Assembly (NCBI GenBank): GCA_010909165.1
Contig: MU008151.1
Span: 124,001-188,000 of the forward strand
Length of the DNA stretch: 64,000 nucleotides
Source: Anthoceros angustus
Taxonomy: Eukaryota > Streptophyta > Anthocerotopsida > Anthocerotales > Anthocerotaceae
Reading direction: 5' to 3'
Shown here: positions 11,621 through 25,914 of the stretch, piece after piece
Layout of the letters: every line of letters starts with the position of its first letter
Numbering within the stretch: position 1 is the first letter of the stretch
The notes under the pieces: model-generated
Database searches by the model: none
Seen by the model: only the letters and a program-made list of their open reading frames with translations
Told to the model about the DNA's origin: nothing
Translations under genes and position numbers: made by a program

Positions 11621-13752
11621 AGGGTAACAAAAGCCAGCGACTCTTTGCCCGCCCCCGCCAAGCCCGGGAAACAAAGATGCATGAGTCAGGCAAAACGACA
11701 ACACGTTTCCCTGCGCTGCAGCGAACGCACATCGCTCGCGCTGCCCGCATCCCCGCATCCCCGCACCGGCCTCGACTGCTTCCAATCTTTCCATTAATAT
11801 CTGTGTCCGCTGGTGCGCCGGAAACTTCGCAGCGGACCTCTCCAAGGCCATGCCCTGGCAGGGCAATGCACGCATGCCTAGGGTTTGGCGGGAACGGCAC
11901 GGCACGGCACAGCAGCGGGGGAGGCAAACGGAACGGGCCCGCAAAGACCCGACCCACCAAAGTCAACGAACGGGGAGGGAGCGGAGGGTTTGGCCTGGAA
12001 GAATCTGGAAGGCAACGAGAGGCGAGAGGAAAGGAGGCGAGGCGAGTCGAGGCCCGGTGCCCGGCGCCCGGTGGCCGGTCCCAACATAGATTTTGGGCCG
12101 AGTCCGTGCCCGAAAAGGATACTTTAATATATCTATCAACAATCAACATATATCCGGAAATGGAATAATGGGGGCGGTAAATGAAATTGGGTTGGGATCG
12201 AGTGGGCCCGGCGACCGCGGCTCCTACGTGGCCCGAATCATCTCCCACGAATCTAAGCCGTGGGTCCCTTGCGCGCCTTTATTGCCGCTACAGCTTTTAC
12301 CCGCTTTCACCCACCACGCCCAGATTTCACCGCGCGCGTGGTAGATATGGCCCCCATTGGTGCAACGCCCACCTGAAACGAGCTGGCCAATGGCAGCGCG
12401 TGGAACGGGGGGCATTGTGGAATGGTTCAACGCTCCCTTCGCCCCCGCCCCGATCTACCAGCCGTGGCCGAGAGATAGAGACGGAGAGAGATATTTTAGG
12501 GTTTTCATACAACCCACCTCCTTCATATCAGTATGCGTAAGGGTATATGTATATGTATAAGTAAGAATTGTGTTCTGCCAGCAAACGCAATGTATGTACA
12601 TACTTGGCCGAAGTACGTAGTGGGCAATGAGGGTGAAGGAGAGGGAAGAAGGAGGAGAAAGGCGGAACAAAACAAGTTGGGGTCGGGCCAATACCGGGCT
12701 TTTCAATGGATCCGCTGCTCTGCCGATTCGTTGCTCCTGCCTGGTCTGCCCACGCGCATTTTAAACGTTCGGTACGACCATCATGCCGCCCAACAAATCT
12801 GGAGCTCGTAGGTAATTACACCTCGCTCTCCCTCTCTCTCCCGCGCGGAGCCCACAAAGAAGCAGGTATTGGCAAGTCTAGTATGTACCGCCCGAGGAGG
12901 AAAGGAGACTTATTATGCATGTATGTATGTACTTGTGAGCACTCGGGGACCGGGAGTGGGCACTTCCGGCCAACTAAAAGGAAGGACGTATTTCATCGTA
13001 ATCGTATGTTTGTGAGTATCCGCAGGGGGAGTCGGGGGAGATGGATAGAGAAGGAGGTAATGGGGAACGTTCCCCAGGGAGGGGGTTCGGGGGAGGTGAA
13101 ACGTGTTGAGAGAGTGGGAAACCCACAAAAACGCGCTACCGCCCAACAAAAACGGGCTCGTGAAGTCGTGTTGCGGTGTGTGGGGAATCGGGGATCCCGG
13201 CATTGCGCGAGGTTTGGATAGGTTGCGAGTTTGGACAAGGATATGCAGGACCCAACAAAAGGCCAGTCAGGTCACGCCGCCCAACAAGATTAAACGTGTA
13301 ATTCGGTTGTGGGTCGGAAAACCCGCAAAAAATCAGCCGGTGGGCGGTGCGTGGCTCGGGAAGGCCAGACGTGGACAAAGATATTTTGACCGGCTTGTGG
13401 CCGCGATTCCACCCGCCGCTGCCCCGGCGACCGGGTGTGGTAAAAGAGTATGTTTCAAAAGGCTTCGACTGGGCCACTCCCGGGCCTAGCTAGATCTTGC
13501 GAGATGATGCACAGAAACAAAAAGCGAAGCGGAGGAAGCAACAAGCAACCAACCGGATACGGACAGGAACTGAACGGAACGGAGCGGGAGGGACGGGACG
13601 GCAGGCGTGGCGTGGCGTGTTCTGGCGTGTTCTGGCGTGGCCTGGAGCGGCGTGCGTCCCGCTGTTAGCTGAGCGGCCAGAGGCTGCGATTCGGGACGGG
13701 GCCCGTTTCACCACAACCAACTCCTCTAAGGACATATATATCTACATACAGA

Positions 13753-13816
13753 GGATTAGGGCATTAGGGCATTAGGGCATTAGGGCATCGGAGCATTATT
13801 AGGGCATTAGGGCACC
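13753..13816 (+). repeat. 8-bp ATTAGGGC repeat
   Basis: Copies of ATTAGGGC with a central interruption and a degenerate tail to about 13845. It resembles a telomere unit, but the 8-bp unit is not the plant 7-mer TTTAGGG. Confidence 0.85.
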
Positions 13817-15099
13817 AGGCCCTGCTTCAGGGCTTTAGGGCATTCGGGCGAGCCAATGATGGGGCCGGTGCGCCAGGTGAAGTGACCTCGGATGCCTTAC
13901 CACGCGCCTGACCTCGGGTTTAATGCCAGTCACCCCACTCCCGCCCGGTGGCGGGTTCCAACCCGTAACGTCCCCCCGCCCAAAGAATCGCCCACCGGCC
14001 TGATTCGGGCCGTCCACTCGTCCACTCCCACCATTATTGCTCCCCCCGCCAAGACCCAACGTTCTTCTCCCCGCCCTAACGCCCACCACATTTAATGGGC
14101 ATCCCTGGCCCCGGCCCAGGCCCTCGCTGGATCATTAGCCCCTTAACCATCAACCATAACCAGCGGAGTCGTGAACTGCAGCAGCTTTTGACGGCACGAG
14201 CCGGCATTCACTAACTCTTTAATTCCGTCCCCTCCTTTCCCGAATCCCTCCTTTCCACCATCATCGCCTTTCCCTCCATCAACCCATCCAAACTGTCCCA
14301 TTTATTAGCACTCTTCACAACCCATCATCGCAAACATACATCTCTTGCTTATGTATCTATGGGTTAGCTGATGTTAAGTCGTATGAGTACTATGAGCTTG
14401 AAGAGAAGAGAATCCACATTGCGCGGTGTGAAAACATGCTTCTGACAATGCCGATGCGGAGGGTTGTTTATGACCAGAGTACTTGAAGCCAGCTGTGGAG
14501 TCCTTCTCTGCGTGCAGTGAAACGCTTTCCTCTGTCCGCTTCCGGACGAGGAATGACACGGTTTACGTCCTCTTCTTTTGGGATGAAGGACACTGGTTAC
14601 GATCGTTTCATAAAACGCCTTGATAACTCACCACCCATCGCAAGTTCCGACACAAGAGACACCTGGAAAGTTCACGACCCGTCGCGAGTTCTGCACAGTT
14701 CCATACGGCATGCTGGGTGTCACAAGGCATTGTGAGTACTAGCTCTTTGATAGTGAAGGACCGGGTCTTTGATTGTGCAAGCTTTTGAAAATTTTCGAAC
14801 GGTGGAGGTGGAGGGTGAAAAGTGAAATGACGAAAGTATGAAGTAATATATGAAAAGGAAAGGATAATGGATGCGGGTTGTATTGTCGTGTATAACGTTA
14901 TGTATTGCGGGTGTTGGGCATGACCGTTAGAGAGAGCGAGGGTGGTTAAATTTGGGTTAAGGGGCATGCATTGACCGGGAATGTGGTAAGCGTTGGGAGG
15001 CCGGGGGTTTTTTGGCCCCGGCACGCAAGCGAAACGCGGCGAGTTTGTCGCCGGAATACAAATTGCATTTACGCTCCGGGAAATCCAAAAAATGGAGCC

Positions 15100-15175
15100 G
15101 AAAGAAAGAGAGAGAGGGAAGGGAGGAAGGGAGGAAGCAAGGAAGGAAGGAAGGAAGGAAGGAAGCAAGCAAGCC
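15100..15175 (+). repeat. Purine tract, (GAGA)n and (GGAA)n
   Basis: AGAGAGAG then GGAAGGAA-type repeats occupy about 75 bases roughly 1 kb upstream of the LUX-like start. Further GA-rich runs extend to 15.9 kb. GA tracts are common in plant 5' leaders and promoters. Confidence 0.7.
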
Positions 15176-16131
15176 AGACTGTGAGCGAGGCACACTGCTT
15201 CCACCCCGCGAGCGAGCGAGCGAGCGGAGTCGAGCGCATGCGCAGAGTAGCGCAGAGTTGAGGAGCGCAAGGTGAGCGCAGGCGCTGCGCAGAGCCGGCC
15301 CTGGAAGAGGGGAAGTTGCCTGGAAGTTTACTGGAGGAGAGGCGGAGTGGAGCGGAGCGGAGCGGAGAGGGAGGCCGCGGAGAGGGCTCGCTGCTGCTGC
15401 GGCTGAGGTTGCGGCTTGGACAGGAGAGGAGCGGATTTGATGCGGCTGCTGGAGGAAGGGAGGAGCGGCTGGTGAGGAAATCAGCTCCCGGTGGAGCCGC
15501 TGATCGGTATTTCTGGTGCGGGATAGCTACTGGCCTTCCTGCTCCTTGCTGCTGTCTTTGTCTTGAAGAAGTGTTTGATGTGGTGCGGTGGGGGGAAGGG
15601 AGGGAATGGCGTGATTTGGCGCGGGTTTGCATGTGTGTGTGGCTGAATGTGCGTGCTTTGCTCGGGGTTGTAGGTGGAAGAGAGGAGGAGCGGAGGAGGG
15701 AATGCTGTGGCGGATGTGGAGTGCGGGAGCAGGACGGGGGAGGGAGTGGTGTTGTTAGGCGGGGGGAGAGGAGGTTGGAAAGATCTCTCTTGGAGGAGAG
15801 GGAGGCGATGGTGGATCCGTGAGCTGGTGTGGCTGCGCTGTTGTTGCTGTGACGGGGGAGAGGGAGCGAGAAGGCGAGGGGAGGGGAGGGAAGGGAAGGG
15901 GCTATGCGGGTGCACGGCCCCTTCCATGGGAAGCGCGCTCAGAGGTACCGGAGACAGGGTGAAGCAGACGGGAGCGCCAATTCAGCTGCTCGCGGCAATT
16001 AGCGGCTTCGAGGCGGAGGAGGAGGAGCGGGCTGCGGGCTCGGGTGTGGGAGGATTGTTCAATCCGGTGCGACAGGAGTGCTGGCTGCTCTGGCGCCTGC
16101 CGCGCTGCGTTCTAGAGATCCGCGGGGACTG

Positions 16132-17626
16132 ATGTGCCAACCTTTGTTGAGGATGAAGGACAACGACCGAGTGGTGGAGTGGGAGAAGGGACTCCCCGGC
16201 AATGAGGAGCTCACGCCTCTCACGCAGACGCTCATCACGCCAATTCTGGCCACGGCCTTCATCATCAAGCACCAGCCGACAAGAACGCAGGCGGATGTGA
16301 GCGAATTGTCGCACGCTACTCTGGCGGCCTTGCAGCGCAGGTCCAGCGCCGTGCCCTCCTTGGATGCTTATCCTTCCTACCAGGAGCTGGAATCGGGGGT
16401 CGGCGGCCCCGGGTTCGGGTACGGGAGCGAGGGCGGGAGAGGGGGTGGCGGAGGCGGAGGCGGAGGCGCCAACGATGGAGCCGGATCGCTTCCGGACAGG
16501 AGCGGGCGGGTGGGGAGTACCGGGGGCTGCTCCTGGAGGGGGCCTGGGCCGGGATGGGAGGCCTGGCGGAGCTTTCCAGCCGCCGTATCAGAGCCACAGG
16601 GAAGTGCCGTATGTCTCCACTTCCATGCAGCTGGGTGTGTCGTCCAGCAGCTACATGCAGGGCCCGGAGCAGGAGGAGAGCCAGGGCCAGGCTCAGGGTA
16701 CCGGGCAGGCCCAGGGTCAGGGGCAAGGCCAGGGGCAAAGCCAAGGCCAGAGAGATAGTCAGGCGGACGCTGATGGCCGATCTGAGCAGAGCACTATGCC
16801 GCACGCCAACCTCGCTTACTCCTCTTACGACCGCCGCCCCGACTCCAGCAGCTACGGGGGCCCGGCTGACAGCAGCAAGGCGGGTAGCGGCAGTGCTCTC
16901 AAGAAAGCCAGGAAGATGACTGATGCCGACTCTGAGGACGGGGATTCCGGTGGCGGTCCGGAGAACAGCAATGAGGAGCCCAATGCGCGTACCTTGAAGC
17001 GTCCGAGACTGGTGTGGACTCCTCAGCTGCACAAGCGGTTTGTGGACGCTGTGGGCCATCTGGGTCTCAAGAATGCTGTCCCCAAGAATATCATGCAACT
17101 TATGAATGTTGAAGGGCTGACACGGGAGAATGTGGCCAGTCATTTGCAGAAGTATAGATTATATCTGAAGCGTATGTCGGGTGTCCCTACGGACGGTCCC
17201 GGTGCCAACGATCAGCTTTTTGCCTCCACTCCCCTGCCTCCCAATCTGGGTTCCCCTCTCTTTATGGCTAACCACAGGGAAGATGTGCCCCCACCAGGAT
17301 TCCCCTCCGGTGTTGGGATGCCCACTCACATGGGATTGGGCCCGACCTTGAGCATGGGACCCTATGGTAGTTATGAGCCTCATCATTTTGGAGGGTTTGC
17401 TAGAGTGCCTACCCAAAGATCACCCAGTGGAGACCACAGTCATAGTCACTACAGCCTTAGCCAGAATCACCACGTGAATCATAGCCACAATCATGGTCAG
17501 AGTTCCCTTCACAACCAAAGCCACCGAGAGCACAGAGATCACAGAGAATTCGTAGTAGATAGCCACAGTCAGCCTAGTTCCCCACCTCGGCGTATCCTCA
17601 CGCTGTTTCCTACGAGCAGCCACTAG
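16132..17626 (+). CDS. LUX: LUX/PCL1-type GARP (Myb-like) transcription factor
   Basis: Nuclear DNA-binding protein related to Arabidopsis LUX ARRHYTHMO/PCL1, the DNA-binding member of the circadian evening complex. The conserved N-terminal block ([18 protein letters not shown]) reads from ATG 16132 or ATG 16153. The GARP domain ([15 protein letters not shown], then the SHLQKY signature) lies at about 16996-17175. A His/Ser-rich tail ends at TAG 17624-17626, and a Gln/Gly-rich spacer precedes an acidic stretch and the GARP domain. The N-terminal block and GARP domain are in different frames, so a one-base shift or an unrecognised intron lies at about 16390-16560 in a Gly/Ala-coding GC-rich run. 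Family identity is firm; the exact protein through this run is not. Confidence 0.88.
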
Positions 17627-19742
17627 GGATTTCCTTGAACGAGTTGGAAGGGGTGGGAGGGGAAAGTGGGAGGTGGGGTGTTTGGGGTTGAATCAGATTG
17701 GAGGATTCTTCTTTTGGCTTTGTATACTTACAAACGATTGAAGAGCAACTCATTTTCATCTTCTTTCAATCCTGCTGCCTGCTGCCGTTCTTGGCTGGGA
17801 CTTTTGCAGTATCGCCAGTTTCTGTACCTTGAAGGGTCCCTTGGCACTTCGCCTCAGGCGCTTGAGATGTTAGCTGAGAGACTGAAGAGGGAGAAGAGGT
17901 TGTCTCTTTAGCCTTTTCCTTGATTGGTTTCTGCAGATGAAACACTTCCAGCCGTAAATTAGTGAGTGTCAGGGGAGGCAGAACATGGCGATGCTAGGCT
18001 TTCAGATGGACCAACTTTTAGCATTTCTGCAGTGCCTGTTTAGCTTTTTTAGGTTGTGGCTGGTGGCTCTGTTTCGGGCTCTAGTGTACTGAAGGAGAGC
18101 TCACAATTCATGTGCTGACATTCCATGTCAGCCCTTCTCATCCAACTGCTGTAGGGCACCCAATCAGCACATGCTGACAGAACTTGGGTCAGGCCAGAGC
18201 TGGAATGAGATTTTTTTCTCAACAGACACAGTAGAGTGCACTTCACGGCGATTGAGGGCCACACATTGGACTTTCGGAGGTAGCACTAGTCTCTGACAGC
18301 AACTGCACTCTTCATCAGGAGTTTTCCTATCTGGGTTTGTATATATTGTGCAAGTGCAGTCGGACGGCAGGTAGAGCTGCACTTCTGCATAGCACAGGCT
18401 CAGAACTAGTTAAGCGCTGAACTGGGAAGTGGACGTTGAATTATTGTCAGGCTTGACATTTGCTCTCATGGACACCAGTCATTGTCTTTGGCCTTCAACA
18501 TGTGGAACAAATTTTCCCGGGAGCTATGCTGCTGAGTTACATCCAGCTTGGGTCACAGACGTTGTATCTGGTGAGCAGTCGTATATTCTGAGTTTTGCCC
18601 ACATTTGTCTGCTGTTGCAGTGTGTTGAGTTGCCTGTTGCATCAAAGGGACTGAACTGCACTTGTGTTTGCCCGTGGTTCTGCATGATGATGCCCCATCT
18701 TCACCGTTGATAAATGAAAGCATAAGTCCTGTTCCGTGTCTTTGCTGGCCTCAATTTCAAGTTTGTCATTCCAGAGTGTAGCCTGCTGCTCCTCTGTTTG
18801 ACAAAGATCTGGTCAGGTGTTTGGTAACTCTCTTAAACGTTTTTCGTATTGCTGTATGCAGGGGGTCGAAGGTTGTGCTCAGCAATGACGAAGACTTCAG
18901 GAACAAGTGTTTGGGAGATCCTGGAACGCTTAGGACGTGGTTGGGTTAGAGCATTGCGGTTGGAAAAAGGTGCTATGGACACTGTCCTCCCAGTAGTCAT
19001 CTCGAAGACGCTGTTGTGTGTGCTAGGGTAGTTATCTGGGGTCGTTGTCTGTCAGCGGAAGAACACGATGGGTTGTCCTTCCAATATTTGTCTGCCACCC
19101 TTGGGAAATTTGACTGTGCTAAAGTGGTGCTGGCTGTGATATCGCCGAACTGTGGATGTGGCCAAGGCCAGCATCTCGACTGGTTTCTCAATGGTGATTT
19201 TGAAACCGAAAACTCTTGGGAGTAGGCCCCCCCTCCTGTACCTGCCCTATAGACCCTACCCTACCCCTCCACTCATCATCCTTCCAGGCATCTGAGAGTT
19301 TGTCACATTCAGCACCGCCCTCTGACCCTTTTAAACTGTACTTACGTATGCAGCCTGTCAGACAGTTGGAAGTCTGGAGTTTGGACATGCGAATCAGTCC
19401 GTGGTGCTTATGTCCCGACCTGCGGGATTACCTCGCCCTGGTCCATGCCTGAACATGAAGAAGAAGAAGAAGAAGAAGCACACAATCGCTGAATATCTGG
19501 ACTACAAACATGTCTGTCTGCATTCATATCTAACTCCTGTGTCAGCTTCCGAGTTTCCAAGTAGGAGACGCGAAGAACGTCAACAGCTTCTTGAGAGCTG
19601 CTGCTTCAAAGTACAAGCCGACGGACCTCCTGAGGTAAGAGAAAGACAAAAAGTAGTATGCTACGTCCGTGCAGCAACATAAAGGGAGGTGGATGAGAAC
19701 CAATGGTTTTGCAGGTGTGAAAATGGGCCTATCCTGATCCCG

Positions 19743-19804
19743 ATTGCTCGATCGCTCGATCGCTCGATCGCTCGATCGCTCGATCGCTCGATCGCTCGAT
19801 CGCT
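19743..19804. repeat. 8-bp CGATCGCT tandem array upstream of FBPase
   Basis: About seven and a half exact copies of CGATCGCT. Each copy contains the palindrome CGATCG. It lies about 470 bp upstream of the FBPase start codon. Confidence 0.92.
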
Positions 19805-19824
19805 CCTCTGCGGCCTTCAGGCGA

Positions 19825-19992
19825 GCCACGTGGCCGGCCTACTTGCCTGACGTTCCGCTGACATGGCGCAAGGTCCAGTCCAGTGTCCACGCGGCGCGCG
19901 CGGAGCTGGCCTCCACCCTGCCAACCTCTCCACCGCTGTGGCAATGATGTTTGCTGGCTATTTTCGACTTGGCTCAGTCAGATTGCCACGTG
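19825..19992. promoter_or_regulatory. Two G-box motifs upstream of FBPase
   Basis: GCCACGTGGC, a perfect palindromic G-box, sits at 19825-19834 and a second CACGTG at 19987-19992. They are about 450 and 285 bp before the ATG. G-boxes bind bZIP and bHLH factors and are frequent in light- and sugar-regulated plant promoters; function here is inference. Confidence 0.4.
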
Positions 19993-20276
19993 TGCTTATC
20001 GCGAACCGAATGTGCGGACTGCGGCACAACCGTTGCGGGAGGGGAGAGCCAGTTTCGCCGAGACCCGGTTTCGCCGACTCGCCGAGCGAGCAGCCATTCA
20101 CGCTGCTTGCCTAAATCGATCGCGGTGCTGGTCTGAGGAATCGCGAATTCTGCTCCTGCTTGTGCCGGTTTGTATGGAAGGGTGATCTGGAAGCTGGGCA
20201 TTTGGGCATCTGGGCATCTGGGCGTCGCTGCGGAAATCGGAGCGCACTCTGTGCAGGGGCCGCTGGGAGTGGAGCC

Positions 20277-22507
<2,231 letters not shown>

Positions 22508-23377
22508 AGGGCCTGCTGATTAGTCGTGTCTCGTACTCGGAGACGCGCTGTGGGCTTTTTGTGAATACTCATTGTTGTACACTAATACGTCAAATCATTG
22601 CTTGACGTGAGTGTTGTTAAGGGGCATGTGACCTCCCTATTTGGACAGACATGTGAAGCAGGCCTGCAGTGCTGGATGTCGTAAACAACTGGAAAATCCG
22701 TGTCTACGATTCTCTTTTCTGAAGGATGTGGTCTTTATCACTATATCAGTTTACAATTGGGTGTTACGACCAAATGTAGCGGAACCAGAGGGGCAGAGCT
22801 AGATTCGTTATCGGAGTGTGAAGACACACGACTGGCAAACCAAAACGCTCATGGAATTAGCACACAGTTTTCCGCTATTGACCTACTAGGTTTTCTGTCC
22901 AAGTCTGCATGTTCATGACTTGAGACAAAGAGACAGCGTCTCGCTCACTTGCTTGATCTCGCCTTGGTGAAAGCATTAACATACAGAATCTCTCCTCTCT
23001 TCTCCATAGGCTCCTGTTTGTACAAATGGTGACAGTGAAATAGGCCGACTCAACAAAGACGTGCGTCAAAGTGAGCCGGACGTTAAGACTAAAAAACATA
23101 TGTACATGTAACCCTAGTGCTTGAATTCCAGCGGATGACAGCAGAACGCTGGTCAATCCGCGAACACACCATCACCACTATCCTGCAACAAAGCCTTCGC
23201 AATTGCTGCTAGCATCTTCGATTTCCCCACTTTCCCCACCTACAAAAGTTGCCTTTTGTTATTCCGCCTCCCCAGGTATAATGGGCCCGAAGGACAGAAC
23301 CTCATTGAATCGATTCCCTGTGAAGCCTCCTCCCACTCCGGGAGTTCAGGGTAACCTGAACGTCCACTGCCCCAACG
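22508..23377. other. Intergenic between convergent FBPase and RPB12 genes
   Basis: Holds the 3' ends of two convergent genes. No supported coding sequence is seen; short open frames lack family motifs. Confidence 0.5.
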
Positions 23378-23735
23378 CTAGCGGGCTTCGAACTGCACAA
23401 CTGGCAATGCAGCAGAGGCAGCAGGCGGTGAGGCGCAGCATCTCAAATTACACACAGAAGCACAGGATTCCGTCATACTTACTCCTCCTGGTTCGCTTTT
23501 TGTAAAGGATGCGGTACCCACACTCCCGACACTGAATGACATCACCGGGCTTCAGAACGTTATCAGCTCCACAATCTGCATGGCTTGCCACCACATAAAC
23601 ATCAGCGTGGGCGTGCAAAGAAACAAGAATCTGCATAGCAATTGTTGCGGCAGGGTGAAAAGGCCGACCTCCGCATAGATAGGCGACGGGATCGGGAGGA
23701 TTTGCGCTTGAAGGAGCACCGCCGCCAGAATCCAT
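23378..23735 (-). CDS. RNA polymerases I/II/III subunit RPABC4 (RPB12-like)
   Basis: Small zinc-ribbon subunit shared by nuclear RNA polymerases. Three exons on the minus strand join in frame to 60 residues: 23669-23735, 23483-23575 and 23378-23400. The middle donor is an excellent GTAAGTAT. The four zinc ligands form C-x2-C (residues 21 and 24) and C-x2-C (38 and 41). The core [20 protein letters not shown] is nearly identical to the eukaryotic consensus, and the end IVQFEAR is the expected terminus. The N-terminal 17 residues are a Gly/Ser/Ala/Pro-rich extension. The third exon encodes only seven residues plus stop. Confidence 0.95.
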
Positions 23736-24139
23736 CTTGCCGCTTCTTGAGAAGCAAAGTCGCGGACTGTTGCTGAAATCCTACTTGACATCACTACAGC
23801 GTTATATTTAAATACGTAGCACTAACGGCACTCTTGAAATAAGGTAGGAAGGTGGAAAGTTAAAAAAAGGTTAAAAAACTAATTAATAGTTGTCCTGTTA
23901 AAAAAATGAGTGTTTTGCATGCTTCATGCAATCTTCTAGAGAATTGCCAAGGCACTAATGAAGAGCTGCCTAGAGAGGACTCTTAGTGATCCAGTGGGTG
24001 GTATGCAAAAATCCCTTTGGCTGATCATATCATTGAATTCATTGTGTATTGCAAGCCTTGTATTGTGTCAATGGCATGAACCAAATGGGTGTAGATAGCT
24101 GTGTGGACAGCGAGATTCAAATGTGTAATCTATGAATAA

Positions 24140-24310
24140 AGAGCAGCATCTCGAGGAGGTAGTTTGCAAGTCGTCAGTTGATGGCAACTTGAGGAGTTGG
24201 TATGCAAGTCGCATGAAGCAATCTCAAGAGCAGCATCTCGAGGAGGTAGTTTGCAAGTCGTCAATTGATGGCAACTTGAGGAGCTGGTATGCAAGTCGCA
24301 TGAAGCAATC
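24140..24310 (+). repeat. Duplicated block of about 90 bp inside LTR-like copy 1
   Basis: A unit beginning GAGCAGCATCTCGAGGAGG and ending GCATGAAGCAATCTC occurs twice in tandem, with a further partial copy near 24511. It creates a short repetitive ORF that is not a gene. Confidence 0.8.
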
Positions 24311-25027
24311 TCCTAAAGAATTGCTAAACACTAATGAAGAGCTGCCTAGAGAGGACTCTTAGTGATCAGTGGTATGCAAGAATCCGTTTGGCTCATCATA
24401 TCATCGAGTTCATTGTGCATTGCAAGCCTTGTGTGGTGTCAATGGTAAGAACTAGTTAGGTGTATATAGCTATGTGGATAGCCAGACTCAAATGTGTAAT
24501 CTATGAATAAAGAGCAGCATCTCGAGGAGGTGGTCTGCAGGTCGTCAATTGATGGTAACTTGAGGAGGTGGTCTGCAAGTCGTCACTTGATGGTGGGCTA
24601 TTTAGAGCCTAGTCTATGAGTTGTCAGTTCACGGCAGGCTATTTAGAGCCTAGTGCTACCTCGAGTAGTCGAGCTTAGTGCTACCTCGAGGTAGTCTACG
24701 AGTCGTCAATTGATGACAAGCTATTTGGGACCTAGTACTGCATTGTGAGGTTGAGAGCACTGAAAGTTGTGCAAGTCTCTATATATGGAGTGAATTGCGA
24801 GTCCTCAGTTGATGGCGAGCTATTTGGAACTTGGTGCTGCATTGTGAATTGAGAGCTACACTATTTGGAACCTAGTGCTGCATTGTGAATTGAGAGCACT
24901 GAAAGTTGTGCAAAGTCTATATGCAGACTGAATTACGAGTCGTCTTTTGGAGCTTGCGTTGCTCTCAAAGTTATGCAAGTCTCTATTGTAGAGTGAAAGT
25001 TGTGCAAGTGTCTACGTGGATCTCCCT

Positions 25028-25250
25028 GGGAAGCCAGCACTTACCGCAGCCAGTAATGGGAAGCCAGCACCTGCCGCAGCCAGTAATGGGAATCCAGCAC
25101 TTGTCGCAGCCAATTATTGGAAGCCAGCACTTGCCACAGCGAGTTATGGGAAGCCAGTACTTGGCTGCGGGGAAGCCAGTACTTGGCTGCGGGGAAGCCA
25201 GTACTTGCCGCAGCCAGTAATGGGAAGCCAGTACTTGCCGCTTCCTTACA
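25028..25250 (+). repeat. 30-bp tandem array, about seven copies
   Basis: Units of GGGAAGCCAGCACTTGCCGC followed by AGCCAGTAAT vary in a few bases. Two shortened units (CTTGGCTGCGGGGAAGCC) interrupt the array. It lies at the right end of the LTR-like element. Confidence 0.9.
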
Positions 25251-25300
25251 GTTACGGGCTGCCTAATGAGGGGCGTTACTTAGCAGCCTCGGGATTTGGT

Positions 25301-25914
25301 ATGCCGATTGCCGAACTCTCTAGCCTATTGATTTAGGGTTCTCTCTACGATTTAATTACGTCACGTAGGTAGTCCTTTCTTAAAGGACAACGTCGCTATC
25401 CTTGGCCATTGCCTTCACAGCCTCACCTGGCCCTTGCCTTCAAAGCCTCACCCCCCTTCGTGGTGATGAAGGTAGCATTTTCAAACAGATAGATGAGATT
25501 TCTCAGCCAGGCGGTTTCACCAAGAGAACACGCCTCTGACCCTACTTATCCGTTTTGGTAAGAGCGTCTCTGATTATCAGACGACACCACCACTTGCAAA
25601 GACAGCAATTCAATGACTGATCTTTATTCCTAATCCCAGACACTGTGTGAAGATGGGTTATTTCCATTCCTTTACAGCGGACTGTACACAATGAAGCTAC
25701 CTAGATAGCAAATAGCCATGAAGAAGTTCTATACAATTTACCTGCCGCAAACAAAAACTGCTGTAGCTACGAAGGCACTTTACACGAGATTTCGGCAAAT
25801 TTGATCAGATGTTTCCCAATCCACACCTGTAATACTATATCCCTCCTAACCATAGGTGGTACCCATATGAATGAAAGACAAGCAGATTGTACATGAAAAC
25901 GTTTTTCTGGCAGA
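25301..25914. other. Intergenic, probably includes the 3' UTR of the membrane-protein gene
   Basis: No supported coding sequence. The part near 25.6-25.9 kb is likely 3' UTR of the minus-strand gene ending at 25915. Confidence 0.45.

Larger units (their letters stand above)
4271..16131. other. Long gene-poor stretch, mostly GC-rich, leading into the LUX-like gene
   Basis: About 11.9 kb without an ORF carrying recognisable family motifs. Many overlapping frames are open on both strands, as expected from GC-rich, low-complexity sequence. It contains hexa-, hepta- and octanucleotide repeats (listed separately), tRNA-like boxes near 7.06 and 11.6 kb, and purine-rich GGAA and GA tracts at 15.1-15.9 kb. 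The last 1-2 kb probably hold the promoter and 5' leader of the downstream LUX-like gene. A non-coding RNA gene cannot be excluded from sequence alone. Confidence 0.5.
17627..20276. other. Region between LUX-like gene and FBPase
   Basis: The first part is probably the 3' UTR of the LUX-like gene. No ORF here has recognisable family features. A (GAA)n run sits at 19456-19477 and an 8-bp CGATCGCT array at 19743-19804. The last several hundred bases are presumably the FBPase promoter and 5' UTR. Confidence 0.5.
23832..25300 (+). mobile_element. Decayed LTR-like repeat, copy 1
   Basis: The left end TCTTGAAATAAGGTAGGAA aligns with the start of the copy near the window end (TGTTGAAATAGGGTAGAAA at 62492). 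Further homologous blocks keep the same order: a TGCTTCATGCAATCT-type block, CCTAGAGAGGACTCTTA, GAATAAAGAGCAGCATCTCGA and a terminal CTTCCTTAC...GGCTGC block. The AATAAA-bearing block would suit an LTR polyadenylation region. No internal gag-pol or primer-binding site adjoins it, so it is best read as an old solo LTR or a related non-autonomous element. The right boundary is uncertain. Confidence 0.5.

Noticed and set aside
13753-13845. Possible interstitial telomere
   Set aside because: The unit is 8 bp (ATTAGGGC), not the plant TTTAGGG repeat, and the array is short.
13550-14010. GATWCG-type LUX binding sites upstream of the LUX gene
   Set aside because: GATACG at about 13555 and GATTCG at 13688 and 14002 occur, but such a hexamer is expected about once per kilobase, so there is no visible enrichment.
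15316-15822. 168-codon plus-strand ORF in the LUX leader
   Set aside because: The product is an Arg/Glu/Gly-rich translation of GA-rich purine tracts, with no motif; it is more likely 5' UTR or promoter.
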